From an uncultured Eubacteriales bacterium (GTDB lineage: Bacteria; Bacillota; Clostridia; Oscillospirales; Oscillospiraceae), in the NCBI GenBank assembly GCA_900544975.1, contig UQXI01000003.1:42922-106921 (forward strand): a stretch of 64,000 nt of DNA, read 5' to 3'. The notes below the pieces were generated by a model, which made no database searches, was not told the DNA's origin, and saw nothing but the letters and a program-made list of their open reading frames with translations. The position numbers and the translations under genes were made by a program. This document shows positions 54,003 through 62,409 of the stretch, piece by piece; within the stretch, counting starts at the first letter, position 1; the number at the start of each line of letters is the position of its first letter.

Positions 54003-54725
54003 ATGGTAGAGAGCCGACAGACAGAGCAATCGCTTCAGGTGGTCATGGAGCATGAGGTGGTGCAGACCCAAATTTCCGAGATGCTGGATGGGGACCTGAT
54101 GCGGTCCTTCCGGGAGAATATGGCGCCAATCCGTTCGCTGATGGCCTGCTACCGCTGCGCCATGATGGAGGTGGAGACAAAGTTTAAGGTGCTCAATGAG
54201 CAATTCTCTCTGGAGCATGACCGGAATCGGATCGAATCCATCAAAACCAGGCTGAAGTCTATGGACAGCATTGTGGAGAAGCTCCACCGGCGGAAGCTGC
54301 CCATCACATTGCTTTCCATCGAGGAAAACCTCAATGATGTGGCAGGGGTGCGGGTGATTTGTTCTTTTGTGGATGACATTTATGTCCTGGTCGACTGCCT
54401 GCTGCGGCAAGATGATGTCACGCTGCTACAGGTGAAGGACTACATCAAGCACCCCAAGGCCAACGGCTACCGAAGTTTGCATCTCATCATCTCCATTCCC
54501 ATCTTCCTCCAGGAGGAGACCCGCCATATGAAAGTAGAGGTCCAGCTGCGAACCATCGCCATGGACTTCTGGGCCAGTCTGGAGCACCAGATGCGGTATA
54601 AGAAGGACATTGACCCGGCCGGAGCGGCCAAGCTGGCTGCGGACCTGGGCGAATGCGCGGATATCAGCGCCATGCTGGACCAGCGGATGCAGGATATTAA
54701 AAATTATATTGAGGGAAACGGCTAG
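54003..54725 (+). CDS. Small alarmone synthetase, RelA/SpoT synthetase domain
   Basis: 240 residues with a synthetase domain only (no HD hydrolase, no TGS/ACT). DVAGVRVICSFVDDIY, DYIKHPKANGYRSLHLI and VEVQLRTIAMDFWASLEHQ form the pyrophosphate-transfer site. It makes (p)ppGpp from ATP and GDP/GTP, as YjbM/SasB of Bacillus. The N-terminal helix and C-terminal helices allow tetramer formation. A consensus promoter drives it; mutY follows 20 bases later and may be cotranscribed. Confidence 0.93.
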   Translation: MVESRQTEQSLQVVMEHEVVQTQISEMLDGDLMRSFRENMAPIRSLMACYRCAMMEVETKFKVLNEQFSLEHDRNRIESIKTRLKSMDSIVEKLHRRKLPITLLSIEENLNDVAGVRVICSFVDDIYVLVDCLLRQDDVTLLQVKDYIKHPKANGYRSLHLIISIPIFLQEETRHMKVEVQLRTIAMDFWASLEHQMRYKKDIDPAGAAKLAADLGECADISAMLDQRMQDIKNYIEGNG

Positions 54726-54745
54726 GTTTCCCATAAGGAGCGCCT

Positions 54746-55786
54746 ATGGAAGAGATCGTTTGCCAGCTGCCAGAGCGGCTGCTGCCCTGGTTTGCGGAAC
54801 ACCGGCGGGACCTGCCTTGGCGGCAGGACCGGGAACCCTACCACATCTGGGTATCGGAGATTATGCTGCAGCAGACCCGTGTGGAGGCTGTACGTGGGTA
54901 TTACGCCCGATTTTTAGCGGCCCTGCCCACGGTGGCAGACCTGGCAAACGCCCCGGACGACGTGTTGGGGAAGCTGTGGGAGGGCTTGGGCTACTATTCC
55001 CGGATGCGCAACCTGCGGGCGGCGGCCCAGATGGTGCAGGAGAAGTGGGGCGGCCGGCTGCCTCAGGACTATGACGCCATTCGCAGTCTGCCGGGGATCG
55101 GTGAGTACACGGCAGGGGCCATTTGTTCCATTGCCTTTGACATGCCCACACCGGCGGTAGATGGGAATGTGCTCCGGGTACTGGCCCGGGTGCTGGAGGA
55201 CGACCGTCCCATTGATCTGCCTGCCGTCCGCCGGGAGGCCAGGGAACTGCTGGCGGCGGTCTACCCGGAAGGTCACTGTGGTGATTTCACCCAGGCGCTC
55301 ATGGAGCTGGGAGCAACGGTGTGTGTGCCCAACGGCGCACCCCAGTGCATCCGGTGCCCCCTGGCGGATCTGTGCCGGGCCAGGGCGACGGACCGCTGGC
55401 AAGCGCTTCCCACCCGCCTGCCCAAGCGGAAGCGGCGGCAGGAGGACTGGACTGTGTTCATACTGGATTGCGGCGGCCGGTTTGCCCTGGAGCAACGGGG
55501 TCCGGCAGGTCTTTTGGCGGGGCTCTGGCAGTTTCCCAATGTGCCGGGCAAGCTGGAGGTACAGGAGGCCCTGGATCAGGCGGCCCAATGGGGAACTGGC
55601 CCCACAGATTTCCAACGCAGTGCCGACCGGAACCACATCTTTACCCACATTCAGTGGAATCTTCGCTGCTGCCGCATTGCCTGCCAAAGGCCGGTTCCTG
55701 CCTTCCAGTGGATGACAGCGGAGGAGATCCGGGAGCAGGTGCCTCTGCCAACGGCCTTTCGCCAGTTTATGGATTTTTTATTATAG
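54746..55786 (+). CDS. mutY: A/G-specific adenine glycosylase MutY
   Basis: 346 residues. HRRDLPWRQDREPYHIWVSEIMLQQ is the canonical start (residues about 18-42), including the catalytic glutamate. The HhH-GPD has LPGIGEYTAGAI and the catalytic aspartate in AVDGNVLRV. Cysteines at C-x6-C-x2-C-x5-C (CVPNGAPQCIRCPLADLC) hold the 4Fe-4S cluster. The C-terminal NUDIX-like domain recognises 8-oxoG opposite A. Complete gene. Confidence 0.96.
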   Translation: MEEIVCQLPERLLPWFAEHRRDLPWRQDREPYHIWVSEIMLQQTRVEAVRGYYARFLAALPTVADLANAPDDVLGKLWEGLGYYSRMRNLRAAAQMVQEKWGGRLPQDYDAIRSLPGIGEYTAGAICSIAFDMPTPAVDGNVLRVLARVLEDDRPIDLPAVRREARELLAAVYPEGHCGDFTQALMELGATVCVPNGAPQCIRCPLADLCRARATDRWQALPTRLPKRKRRQEDWTVFILDCGGRFALEQRGPAGLLAGLWQFPNVPGKLEVQEALDQAAQWGTGPTDFQRSADRNHIFTHIQWNLRCCRIACQRPVPAFQWMTAEEIREQVPLPTAFRQFMDFLL

Positions 55787-55865
55787 AACACCAAACACCG
55801 CATGGGAGACACTCTGGAGGAATGTGTCTTCTATGCGGTGTTTGATGCAGGGGGCCAGAACAGGA

Positions 55866-56339
55866 TCAAGGCGATACCAGCTTACAGACGTCAATCCATG
55901 CGGAGAAGTGGGAGTATCGCTCCAGCTCCGGGATGGTCAGCTCCACGGCGCTGTTGCTGCTGCCGCAGGCTGGGAATACGGTTTGAAACCGTTTTAAGGA
56001 TTCATCCAGAAACACAGTGACGCCGTCGTTCACGGCAAAGGGACACACGCCGCCGACAGCGTGACCTACCAGAGCCACGGCCTGCTCGGGGGAGAGCATC
56101 TTGGCTTTGGTCCCGAACCGGGCTTTATATTTGGAATTGTCAATTTTGGTGTCCCCTGCGGCGACAATCAGGATGGGTTGGTCGTTGACTATAAATGAGA
56201 GGGTCTTCGCAATTCTGGCCGGTTGGCAGTTGAGTGCTGCCGCAGCCAGCTCTACCGTGGCGCTGGATCCCTCAAATTCCATGATGCGGTTCGTGATGCC
56301 GAATTGACGGAAATATTCTTTGACTTCTTCGATTGCCAT
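55866..56339 (-). CDS. YbaK/EbsC-type aminoacyl-tRNA deacylase
   Basis: 157 residues. AKTLSFIVNDQPILIVAAGDTKID holds the catalytic lysine, and VGGVCPFAVNDGVTVFLDESL is the diagnostic GxxxPF segment. Such free-standing editing domains hydrolyse mischarged tRNA, for example Cys-tRNA-Pro. A proline tRNA gene lies 1.1 kb away, which is probably coincidence. Convergent to mutY. Confidence 0.9.
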   Translation of the reverse strand: MAIEEVKEYFRQFGITNRIMEFEGSSATVELAAAALNCQPARIAKTLSFIVNDQPILIVAAGDTKIDNSKYKARFGTKAKMLSPEQAVALVGHAVGGVCPFAVNDGVTVFLDESLKRFQTVFPACGSSNSAVELTIPELERYSHFSAWIDVCKLVSP

Positions 56340-56415
56340 TGTTTTCTCCTATGGATGGTGGGCAGAGGTCCGGTCTAGGGAGCTCTGCGGTAATGTAAAA
56401 TGGGAATGGGGCGCA

Positions 56416-56967
56416 CTATAGCAGCCGGGTCTTCATAGCCAGGAACACGGAATCTTCCGCCGGTTCCAGGTGGAATGCAGTGGCTTCCCGAAGGAGGCCA
56501 AATTGACCACACTTCAACCAGGAAACGCCGCCCTGCACACAGTAGAGGCCCAAAATGTCCCAGTCAGGCTGAACCAATGACGACTGCCCAGCGGAAAGGC
56601 GGAGCACCTCCATGGCGCCTGTGCAGGCGCCTTTGCGCAGCATCAGGTTCAAATCCGTGCACCGTCCCCAGGATTCCACCGGGGTTCTTCCGTCAAATTC
56701 GCAGACGGTCCAGGGGGAGAGGACCGCTCTGGGTGCGCTGCCAATTTGCAGCTCCAGCCTTCCGTCCAGAACGGTGAGAAACCGGTGATAATCTGGCAGG
56801 TTGGTGAACACAGAGTGCTCCAGCTCCACCTGGGCAGAGCTGATTCGCCAGAGAAAGTCCCGGTTCGGGTACTGCGCTCCCGCAGGCCCGATGGCAAGCT
56901 GTGTGGTGATGCCACCAGCCCAACGGCTGGTTTCGAAGTCCTTTGCGGTTAGAATTTGCCATGCCAT
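56416..56967 (-). CDS. HutD/Ves family protein
   Basis: 183 residues. RWAGGITTQLAIGPAGAQYPN, then FLWRISSAQVELEHSVFTNLP and FLTVLDGRLEL are the hallmarks of the HutD/Ves cupin family. HutD is linked to histidine-use control and Ves to cold-inducible expression; the biochemical role is unknown. GAGGAG precedes the ATG. No hut genes are nearby. Confidence 0.85.
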   Translation of the reverse strand: MAWQILTAKDFETSRWAGGITTQLAIGPAGAQYPNRDFLWRISSAQVELEHSVFTNLPDYHRFLTVLDGRLELQIGSAPRAVLSPWTVCEFDGRTPVESWGRCTDLNLMLRKGACTGAMEVLRLSAGQSSLVQPDWDILGLYCVQGGVSWLKCGQFGLLREATAFHLEPAEDSVFLAMKTRLL

Positions 56968-57175
56968 AACCGATTCTCCTCTATATATATTTTTGAAAAT
57001 CGGGGACTGCTACAACGGAAAGATAGCGCCCGATTATAATCGCATATATGCCGTTTTCTGAGTATAGATTAACAGACATCCTGGGAAAATTCAAGGGTAA
57101 AAAAACTCCCCAGCCGGAAACACCCGGGAAGAAGCGTATCATGCGGTTGAAACAGACTACGTTCATCTATGTACT

Positions 57176-57485
57176 CTGATCTCCTTCGGCCCCGGTCCAG
57201 CGCAGCGGGTCGCATTTGGAGAGGAGGAGCGACGAAATGAGTGAGAGGTGACTTTTTGAAAAAAAGTCGTCGCGAACGATATACAGTTCACGACGACGTG
57301 TAATAGCGAAACACTATAGATGTCGGCACTGCCGCGCACCGAAAAGCCGAATGGAAGCTCCGCGCTTGCTCCCCATCTCCTCGCGGCGAAGCCCAGCGAA
57401 GCGGGTTCGCCGCGAAAAACGAAGAAATTCCCCGTCCGGCGCAGTTTTCGCCGCAAGGCGGAAACGGAGCGGTAAGGGGAATTTC
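57176..57485. repeat. Structured non-coding element 3' of tRNA-Pro
   Basis: About 310 bases with no coding signal and several nested hairpins. GAAATTCCCC/GGGGAATTTC (57424-57433, 57476-57485) encloses an inner stem. CGCGGCGAA/TTCGCCGCG lies at 57382-57390 and 57406-57414. A 12-bp arm pair around GTCGTCG/CGACGAC lies near 57264-57297. On the minus strand the first hairpin followed by TTCGTTTTT can terminate the tRNA transcript. The rest looks like a dispersed repeat or mini-element. Confidence 0.5.
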
Positions 57486-57489
57486 TGAG

Positions 57490-57566
57490 TGGTCGGAGTG
57501 GCGGGATTCGAACCCGCGGCCTCTTGGACCCGAACCAAGCGCGATACCAAACTTCGCCACACCCCG
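57490..57566 (-). tRNA. tRNA-Pro (anticodon CGG)
   Basis: A 77-base cloverleaf with acceptor CGGGGTG/CACTCCG (one G-T), anticodon stem CTTGG/CCAAG around loop TTCGGGT (anticodon CGG, reads CCG), T-arm GCGGGTTCGAATCCCGC, and an encoded CCA end (plus-strand TGGT at 57490-57493). Confidence 0.97.
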
Positions 57567-57659
57567 ATAGCCTATTTATTATAATGAGGGAACGGCTTCC
57601 TGTCAAGTCTGAAAGTCACACTGGGCCTAATTTTTTACAAAAGTTGGGCGATGACGGTC

Positions 57660-58031
57660 TTACTGCCCACTGCCGCCCTCGCTTGTGGGAGAAGGTACCC
57701 ATTGGGTGAGGGTGACGGTCTCTACGGTGATGCAAGGCAGCTTATCTTGGACGGTGACGTCCTCCAGATAGGAATATGTGACGGAAACCGTGTCTCCCGG
57801 AGACAAGCTGGTAGTCCCGGAGAGGGCGCGGTATTGGACCAACAATGTGGCGCCTGCGTCGTAATGGAGATTGTCCTCCAGAACCTCTACCGTCAAAAGC
57901 CGCTCAGCTTTTTCTGTGACCCGGCAAATCAAAGTTTCAGCACCGCCGGGGAGATCAATGGGCAAACTACAGGCGGTGAGCATTAGGAGCATGGCTACCA
58001 AAAGAATGCCTGAAATCCATTTGCGTTTCAC
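57660..58031 (-). CDS. Small lipoprotein of unknown function
   Basis: 123 residues from the GTG at 58031, six bases after GGGAGGG. KRKWISGILLVAMLLMLTAC is a lipoprotein signal with the cysteine at the lipobox end. The mature part is beta-rich and threonine-rich (AERLLTVEVLEDNLHYDAGA). No family recognised. It is probably anchored on the outer face of the membrane. Confidence 0.75.
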   Translation of the reverse strand: MKRKWISGILLVAMLLMLTACSLPIDLPGGAETLICRVTEKAERLLTVEVLEDNLHYDAGATLLVQYRALSGTTSLSPGDTVSVTYSYLEDVTVQDKLPCITVETVTLTQWVPSPTSEGGSGQ

Positions 58032-58287
58032 AAGAATCCCTCCCATGGTGAAGATGAAACTATCATATACGAAACTGGCATAAAAATCAACGGGAAATTC
58101 TGCGCATTTTGCAAAGCCAATGGGAGATTCGACGGTTTGATTTGTGGCAGACTTCGGGATTCTGCAAAAAACCCAGGCGTTTTCCCACATTTTTCGGATT
58201 GGGTATTTACTTTTTGGGCAGTTTGTGTATAATTTCGTTGTCTGTTTGCGGCGATAGACGAATTCCGAATGAGTGAGAGGAAGCAGA

Positions 58288-59430
58288 ATGATTGTAGCGG
58301 TGATTTGCGATGTGCTGGGGGAAGAAAACAACGGTACCACCATCGCTGCCATGAATCTGATCCGCACCCTGCGGGCCAAGGGCCATCAGGTGCGGGTGGT
58401 CAGCCCCGATGCCAACCGGGTAGGGGAGCCGGGGCATTACGTGGTCCCCACTCGAAATTTGGGGATTTTCAACAACTATGTGGCAAAAAACGGCGTCAGT
58501 CTGGCCAAACCAGTCCGTTCCATTTTGGAAGCGGCTCTGGATGGGGTGGATGTGGTGCATGTGATGGTGCCCTTCTCGCTGGGGCATGCAGCTGCACGCA
58601 TTTCCCGAGAAAAGGGCATTCCACTGACTGCCGGCTTCCATTGCCAGGCAGAGAATTTTAGTAACCACATTTTTTTAATGAACGCCAGGCTGATCAACCG
58701 GCTGATCTACCGCTTTTTCTACTGGCGGCTCTATCAATATTGTACCTGTGTGCACTATCCCACCCAGTTTATCTGCGACTTGTTTGAAAAGGAAACCAAG
58801 CCCACCCATCACTATGTGATATCTAACGGCGTCAACCGAGCGTTTACACGGCAGGATTTCCCCCGCCCGAAAGAGTTGGAGGGCAAGTATGTGATTCTTT
58901 CTACGGGCCGCTATTCCCGGGAGAAGGCGCAGTGGGTGCTGATTGACGCAGTGGCAAAGTCCCGACACCGGGACAAGATCCAATTGATTCTGGCGGGAAA
59001 GGGCCCCCAACAGGAGGCGCTGCAGCGCCGGGCGGCGAAACGTGGGATTTTGCCCCCCATTTATGGTTTTTATAGCCGCCACGATCTGATCCGGATCATC
59101 AATCTGGCGGACTTATACGTTCACCCGGCAGAAATTGAGATTGAGGCCATCGCCTGCCTGGAGGCCATCGCCTGTGGCAAGGTGCCTGTCATTTCCAATT
59201 CTCCGCGCAGTGCCACCCGGTATTTCGCCCTAAGCCAGCGGAATTTGTTCCGCTGCAACGACTCTGATGATCTGGCCGAGAGAATTGACGATTGGCTGGA
59301 GCATCCCCAGGAGCGCGAAGCCTGCAGCCGTGCCTACTTGGGCTATGCCCAGCAATTTGACTTCGACCACTGTATGGATGCTATGGAGGGAATGCTTCTG
59401 GATGCGGTGCAAGGAGCATACCATGGCTAA
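58288..59430 (+). CDS. Glycosyltransferase family 4 protein
   Basis: 380 residues from the ATG at 58288 (GAGAGG upstream). The N-terminal half has NGTTIAAMNLIRTLRAKGH, and the C-terminal GT-B half has ILSTGRYSREKAQ and the EIEIEAIACLEAIACGKVPVI nucleotide-sugar motif (E-x7-E). It resembles diacylglycerol glucosyltransferases. It overlaps an acyltransferase gene by eight bases, so a membrane-lipid role is likely. The acceptor is not proven. Confidence 0.88.
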   Translation: MIVAVICDVLGEENNGTTIAAMNLIRTLRAKGHQVRVVSPDANRVGEPGHYVVPTRNLGIFNNYVAKNGVSLAKPVRSILEAALDGVDVVHVMVPFSLGHAAARISREKGIPLTAGFHCQAENFSNHIFLMNARLINRLIYRFFYWRLYQYCTCVHYPTQFICDLFEKETKPTHHYVISNGVNRAFTRQDFPRPKELEGKYVILSTGRYSREKAQWVLIDAVAKSRHRDKIQLILAGKGPQQEALQRRAAKRGILPPIYGFYSRHDLIRIINLADLYVHPAEIEIEAIACLEAIACGKVPVISNSPRSATRYFALSQRNLFRCNDSDDLAERIDDWLEHPQEREACSRAYLGYAQQFDFDHCMDAMEGMLLDAVQGAYHG

Positions 59431-60211
59431 ACAGACCATTTACTATTCAGATCCACTCCAGGACGATTTTGCAGGCAACCACATTCGCGGGAAAGTGGTG
59501 GATCAGAATTTCCCCTTTCTCCACCGCTCCAGGCTGTGGGAATTGGGGTCCTTCCTGGTGTATTATGGAATTGCAGTGCCTCTGGTATTTCTGATTTGCA
59601 AGATTTATCTGGGGATGAAGTTTGAGAATCACCGGCAGCTGCGGCAGGTGGGGCGGTCTGGCTATTTTCTCTATGGCAACCATACCCATGGATTGGATGC
59701 ATTTCTTCCTGCCATGGCGGCCTTTCCCAAGCGGGGCTACGTGGTGGCCAACCCGGATGCGGTGTCCATTCCGGGGCTGCGTAATCTAGTGCAGCTCATT
59801 GGCTGTATCCCGGTTCCCTCTGCCCTAAGTGGGTTTCCGCCTTTTCTGAAGGCGCTGGAACGGCGATTCCGACAGGGAGCTTGTATCGGTATTTTCCCAG
59901 AGGCGCATATCTGGCCCTTTTACACTGGCGTGCGTCCCTTTGTGGGATCCTCTTTCCGATATCCGGTCAAGATGAACGCCCCCGTAGTGGCCATGGCCGT
60001 TACCTACCGGAAGCGGCGCGGCCTGTTCCGCTGGGTCAAACGGCCGGGAATCACCGTCACCTTCAGCGCACCCATGTACCCGGACCCCGCTCTGCGGCCC
60101 AAGGCGGCCCAGGAAGACCTGCGGCAGCGGACCTATGAGTTTATGTGCCAAGTCACCAGTCGCCCAGGCAATGTGGAGTATATCCATTATGCGCCAAAGG
60201 AGGAAGCATGA
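59423..60211 (+). CDS. 1-acyl-glycerol-phosphate acyltransferase-like protein (PlsC family)
   Basis: 262 residues. Two spans near residues 35-60. The H-x4-D motif is in NHTHGLDAF, and GIFPEAHIW replaces the usual FPEG motif. AAGGAGC precedes the ATG at 59423; the frame to 59267 lies inside the glycosyltransferase. It would transfer an acyl group to a lipid precursor, fitting its coupling to a GT4 gene. Glycine is absent from the FPEG position, as in some family branches. Confidence 0.85.
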   Translation: MAKQTIYYSDPLQDDFAGNHIRGKVVDQNFPFLHRSRLWELGSFLVYYGIAVPLVFLICKIYLGMKFENHRQLRQVGRSGYFLYGNHTHGLDAFLPAMAAFPKRGYVVANPDAVSIPGLRNLVQLIGCIPVPSALSGFPPFLKALERRFRQGACIGIFPEAHIWPFYTGVRPFVGSSFRYPVKMNAPVVAMAVTYRKRRGLFRWVKRPGITVTFSAPMYPDPALRPKAAQEDLRQRTYEFMCQVTSRPGNVEYIHYAPKEEA

Positions 60212-60720
60212 AGACCCTGTATCTGGTCGGAGGTACCATGGGTGTGGGGAAGACCACAACCTGTAAGGCGCTGCAGCGTTTGCTTCCCAACAGCGTCTTT
60301 CTGGATGGAGACTGGTGCTGGAATATGCGTCCTTTCCAGGTGACGGAGGAGACCAAAGCCATGGTCATGGATAACATCTGCCACCTGCTGAACAATTTTC
60401 TACGGTGTTCCCAGTTGGAGTCTGTGATTTTCTGCTGGGTGCTGGATGTTCAGAGTACTTTGGATGAAATTCTGGCCCGGTTGGATACGGCGGGGTGTAC
60501 AGTGAAGGCTGTCAGTCTGATTTGTGATGAGGCAGTTCTATTGCAACGGCTTCAAAAGGATGTGGACCAGGGGCTGCGGGAGCCGGATATTCTCGCAAGA
60601 GCCCCTGCACGCCTGACCAGGTATGAATTTTTGAGCACGACCAAGGTAGACACATCGGCATGCACCCCAGAAGAGGCAGCCATGCAAATCATTGCTTGTA
60701 AATCATGGTTGCAGGGGTAA
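60208..60720 (+). CDS. P-loop nucleotide-binding protein (kinase-like)
   Basis: 170 residues from the ATG at 60208 (AGGAGG upstream, ATGA overlap with the acyltransferase). Walker A is GGTMGVGKTTT. LDGDWCWNM is where small kinases bind substrate, and the LID-like REPDILARAPARL carries arginines. It resembles nucleoside/shikimate-like kinases of unknown substrate. Last gene of the three-gene operon. Confidence 0.78.
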   Translation: MKTLYLVGGTMGVGKTTTCKALQRLLPNSVFLDGDWCWNMRPFQVTEETKAMVMDNICHLLNNFLRCSQLESVIFCWVLDVQSTLDEILARLDTAGCTVKAVSLICDEAVLLQRLQKDVDQGLREPDILARAPARLTRYEFLSTTKVDTSACTPEEAAMQIIACKSWLQG

Positions 60721-60743
60721 AAAGACGTAAAACATACAAGAGA

Positions 60744-60797
60744 CATGCTGCAAAGAAGACCAGTCTGGGGTGCTCTTCTTTGCAGCATGCTCTTTTT
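60744..60797 (+). terminator. Terminator of the GT-acyltransferase-kinase operon
   Basis: A perfect 16-bp stem (60744-60759 with 60774-60789), 14-base loop, T-run 60792-60797. Confidence 0.92.
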
Positions 60798-60799
60798 TA

Positions 60800-61075
60800 T
60801 CATCGGAAGCAAATCCAGGCCAGGAAAATCTGCAACACCAAAATGAGAGGGATCCCCACGGTAAATTTCGGATGTCTGGTCTTATGATGGAAAAGATACA
60901 TGCCCAGTAGGCTTCCCAAACTGCCGCCCAGGGCGGCGATGAGCAACAAGGTCCGTTCCGGGATCCGCCAATGGCCCCGGCGGGCTTTTTGCTTATCTGC
61001 AAACATAACCAGGAACCCTGCCGCATTCATTAGGAACAGGGAAACAAGCAGGATCGTCTCGGTTGGATGATTCAT
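60800..61075 (-). CDS. DUF1294 family small membrane protein
   Basis: 91 residues with three hydrophobic spans. FADKQKARRGHWRIPE followed by TLLLIAALGGSLGSLLGM, then HHKTRHPKF is the DUF1294 signature. Function unknown in all members. Divergent from the lipoprotein gene at 61118; convergent to the kinase gene. Confidence 0.9.
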   Translation of the reverse strand: MNHPTETILLVSLFLMNAAGFLVMFADKQKARRGHWRIPERTLLLIAALGGSLGSLLGMYLFHHKTRHPKFTVGIPLILVLQIFLAWICFR

Positions 61076-61117
61076 GTGCCGGCTCCTTTCGATTTTGTGA
61101 ATTGGAGGTCATTTGAA

Positions 61118-61651
61118 ATGAAACGTTGGGGAATTTGTTTGGTATTGTGTGGACTTCTTTGCTGCTTTACAGGCTGCAGCGCCGGGGAAACGGCGGTTTG
61201 GGAGACGGTTGGGGATCAGGTGGAGCTTCCGGCCAATGCGCAGGCCCCTGGATATACCATGCAGGTTGCGGCGCCTATGGAAGCGCCCATGGTGGAGGCA
61301 CTGTCCGAGGGAACAACCAAGGTTTACGTACAGCGAGATGGGGCATATGAGCTGACATCGCAGACCTTGACGGCGGAAAGCTTGGATAGCCTGCTGCAAA
61401 CTCTGACAGGCTTTCCACAGTCGTCCCTGCAGGTCTTGCAGACAGAGGAGTTTGGTATGCCCCGGTATGATGTGGCGTGGACGGCCAGCGGGGACCAGGG
61501 AATGGAGTCTTGCCGGGCGGCCATCCTGGACGATGGCATTTATTATTACGTCCTCACTGCATCCGTAGAGCAGGAAGCAGCTGCGCAGAATCGGGAAACC
61601 CTGGATCAGGTCTTTGCCACGCTGGGCCTGTATGCCGATGAGGGGTTTTAA
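61118..61651 (+). CDS. Lipoprotein of unknown function
   Basis: 177 residues from the ATG at 61118, nine bases after GGAGG. KRWGICLVLCGLLCCFTGC is a lipoprotein signal (lipobox FTGC). The mature domain has no motif I recognise; the C-terminal helix NRETLDQVFATLGLY recurs in putative surface lipoproteins. Single gene. Confidence 0.8.
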   Translation: MKRWGICLVLCGLLCCFTGCSAGETAVWETVGDQVELPANAQAPGYTMQVAAPMEAPMVEALSEGTTKVYVQRDGAYELTSQTLTAESLDSLLQTLTGFPQSSLQVLQTEEFGMPRYDVAWTASGDQGMESCRAAILDDGIYYYVLTASVEQEAAAQNRETLDQVFATLGLYADEGF

Positions 61652-61691
61652 ACAGGAACCGGACTTCGGACAGAAGATTTCCTTGGAAAAC

Positions 61692-61720
61692 TTGCGGCAT
61701 GGCCATGGAAGTGATATGAT
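61692..61720 (+). promoter_or_regulatory. Promoter of idi
   Basis: TTGCGG (61692-61697), 17-base spacer, TATGAT (61715-61720), 28 bases before the ATG. Confidence 0.65.
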
Positions 61721-61747
61721 AGGAAAAATGAACGCAAGGAGAAACCA

Positions 61748-62329
61748 ATGGAAACAAGAAAATTGATTTTGGTGGATATGATGGACCGCCCTGTGGGTAC
61801 TGGCGAGAAGGGGGAGGTACATGCCAAGGGCCTGCTGCACCGTGCCTTTTCCCTGTTTTTGCAGGATCAGGAGGGACGAGTGCTGCTCCAGCAGCGGGCC
61901 ATGGGGAAGTATCACTCCGGTGGCCTCTGGACCAATTCCTGCTGCAGCCATCCTGCCCCGGGAGACAGTTGGGAAGCATGCATCGCTCTGCGGACACAGG
62001 AGGAATTGGGGGTCACAGTCCATGGCCTGCGGGAGGTCGGGCAATTTGTCTACCATCGGGACTTCGGAGACGGGGTGCAGGAATTTGAGCTGGATCACAT
62101 TTGGGTAGGGCAGATTGCAGACGCGCCAAAGCCAGACCCGGAAGAGGCAATGGCGCTGTGCTGGCTGACCCCGGAGCAGGCAGCCGAGGATTTGCGGCTG
62201 TATCCAGCCCGGTATACTGCCTGGTATCCCACGGCGCTGTCTCTGGCCCTGCCGGTCCTCACGACGTGGGCATCTCGTGCCCAATTGGGGGAAGAAGTGG
62301 ACATGTCACGGGATGTTCGCTTTGGTTGA
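61748..62329 (+). CDS. idi: Isopentenyl-diphosphate delta-isomerase type I
   Basis: 193 residues. KYHSGGLWTNSCCSHP carries the catalytic cysteine and metal histidine, and the NUDIX helix appears as ACIALRTQEELGV. FVYHRDFGDGVQEFELDHIW supplies the second catalytic glutamate. It interconverts IPP and DMAPP for isoprenoids. AAGGAGAAACC precedes the ATG. Type I Idi is less common than type II in Firmicutes, but the motifs are complete. Confidence 0.94.
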   Translation: METRKLILVDMMDRPVGTGEKGEVHAKGLLHRAFSLFLQDQEGRVLLQQRAMGKYHSGGLWTNSCCSHPAPGDSWEACIALRTQEELGVTVHGLREVGQFVYHRDFGDGVQEFELDHIWVGQIADAPKPDPEEAMALCWLTPEQAAEDLRLYPARYTAWYPTALSLALPVLTTWASRAQLGEEVDMSRDVRFG

Positions 62330-62409
62330 CAAGATTCCATGGGAAGTTGGTGGACATTTTCAGGGCGGCTTGCTATGCTGGGTGTAACATATCACAGGAG
62401 GAAAAAGAC

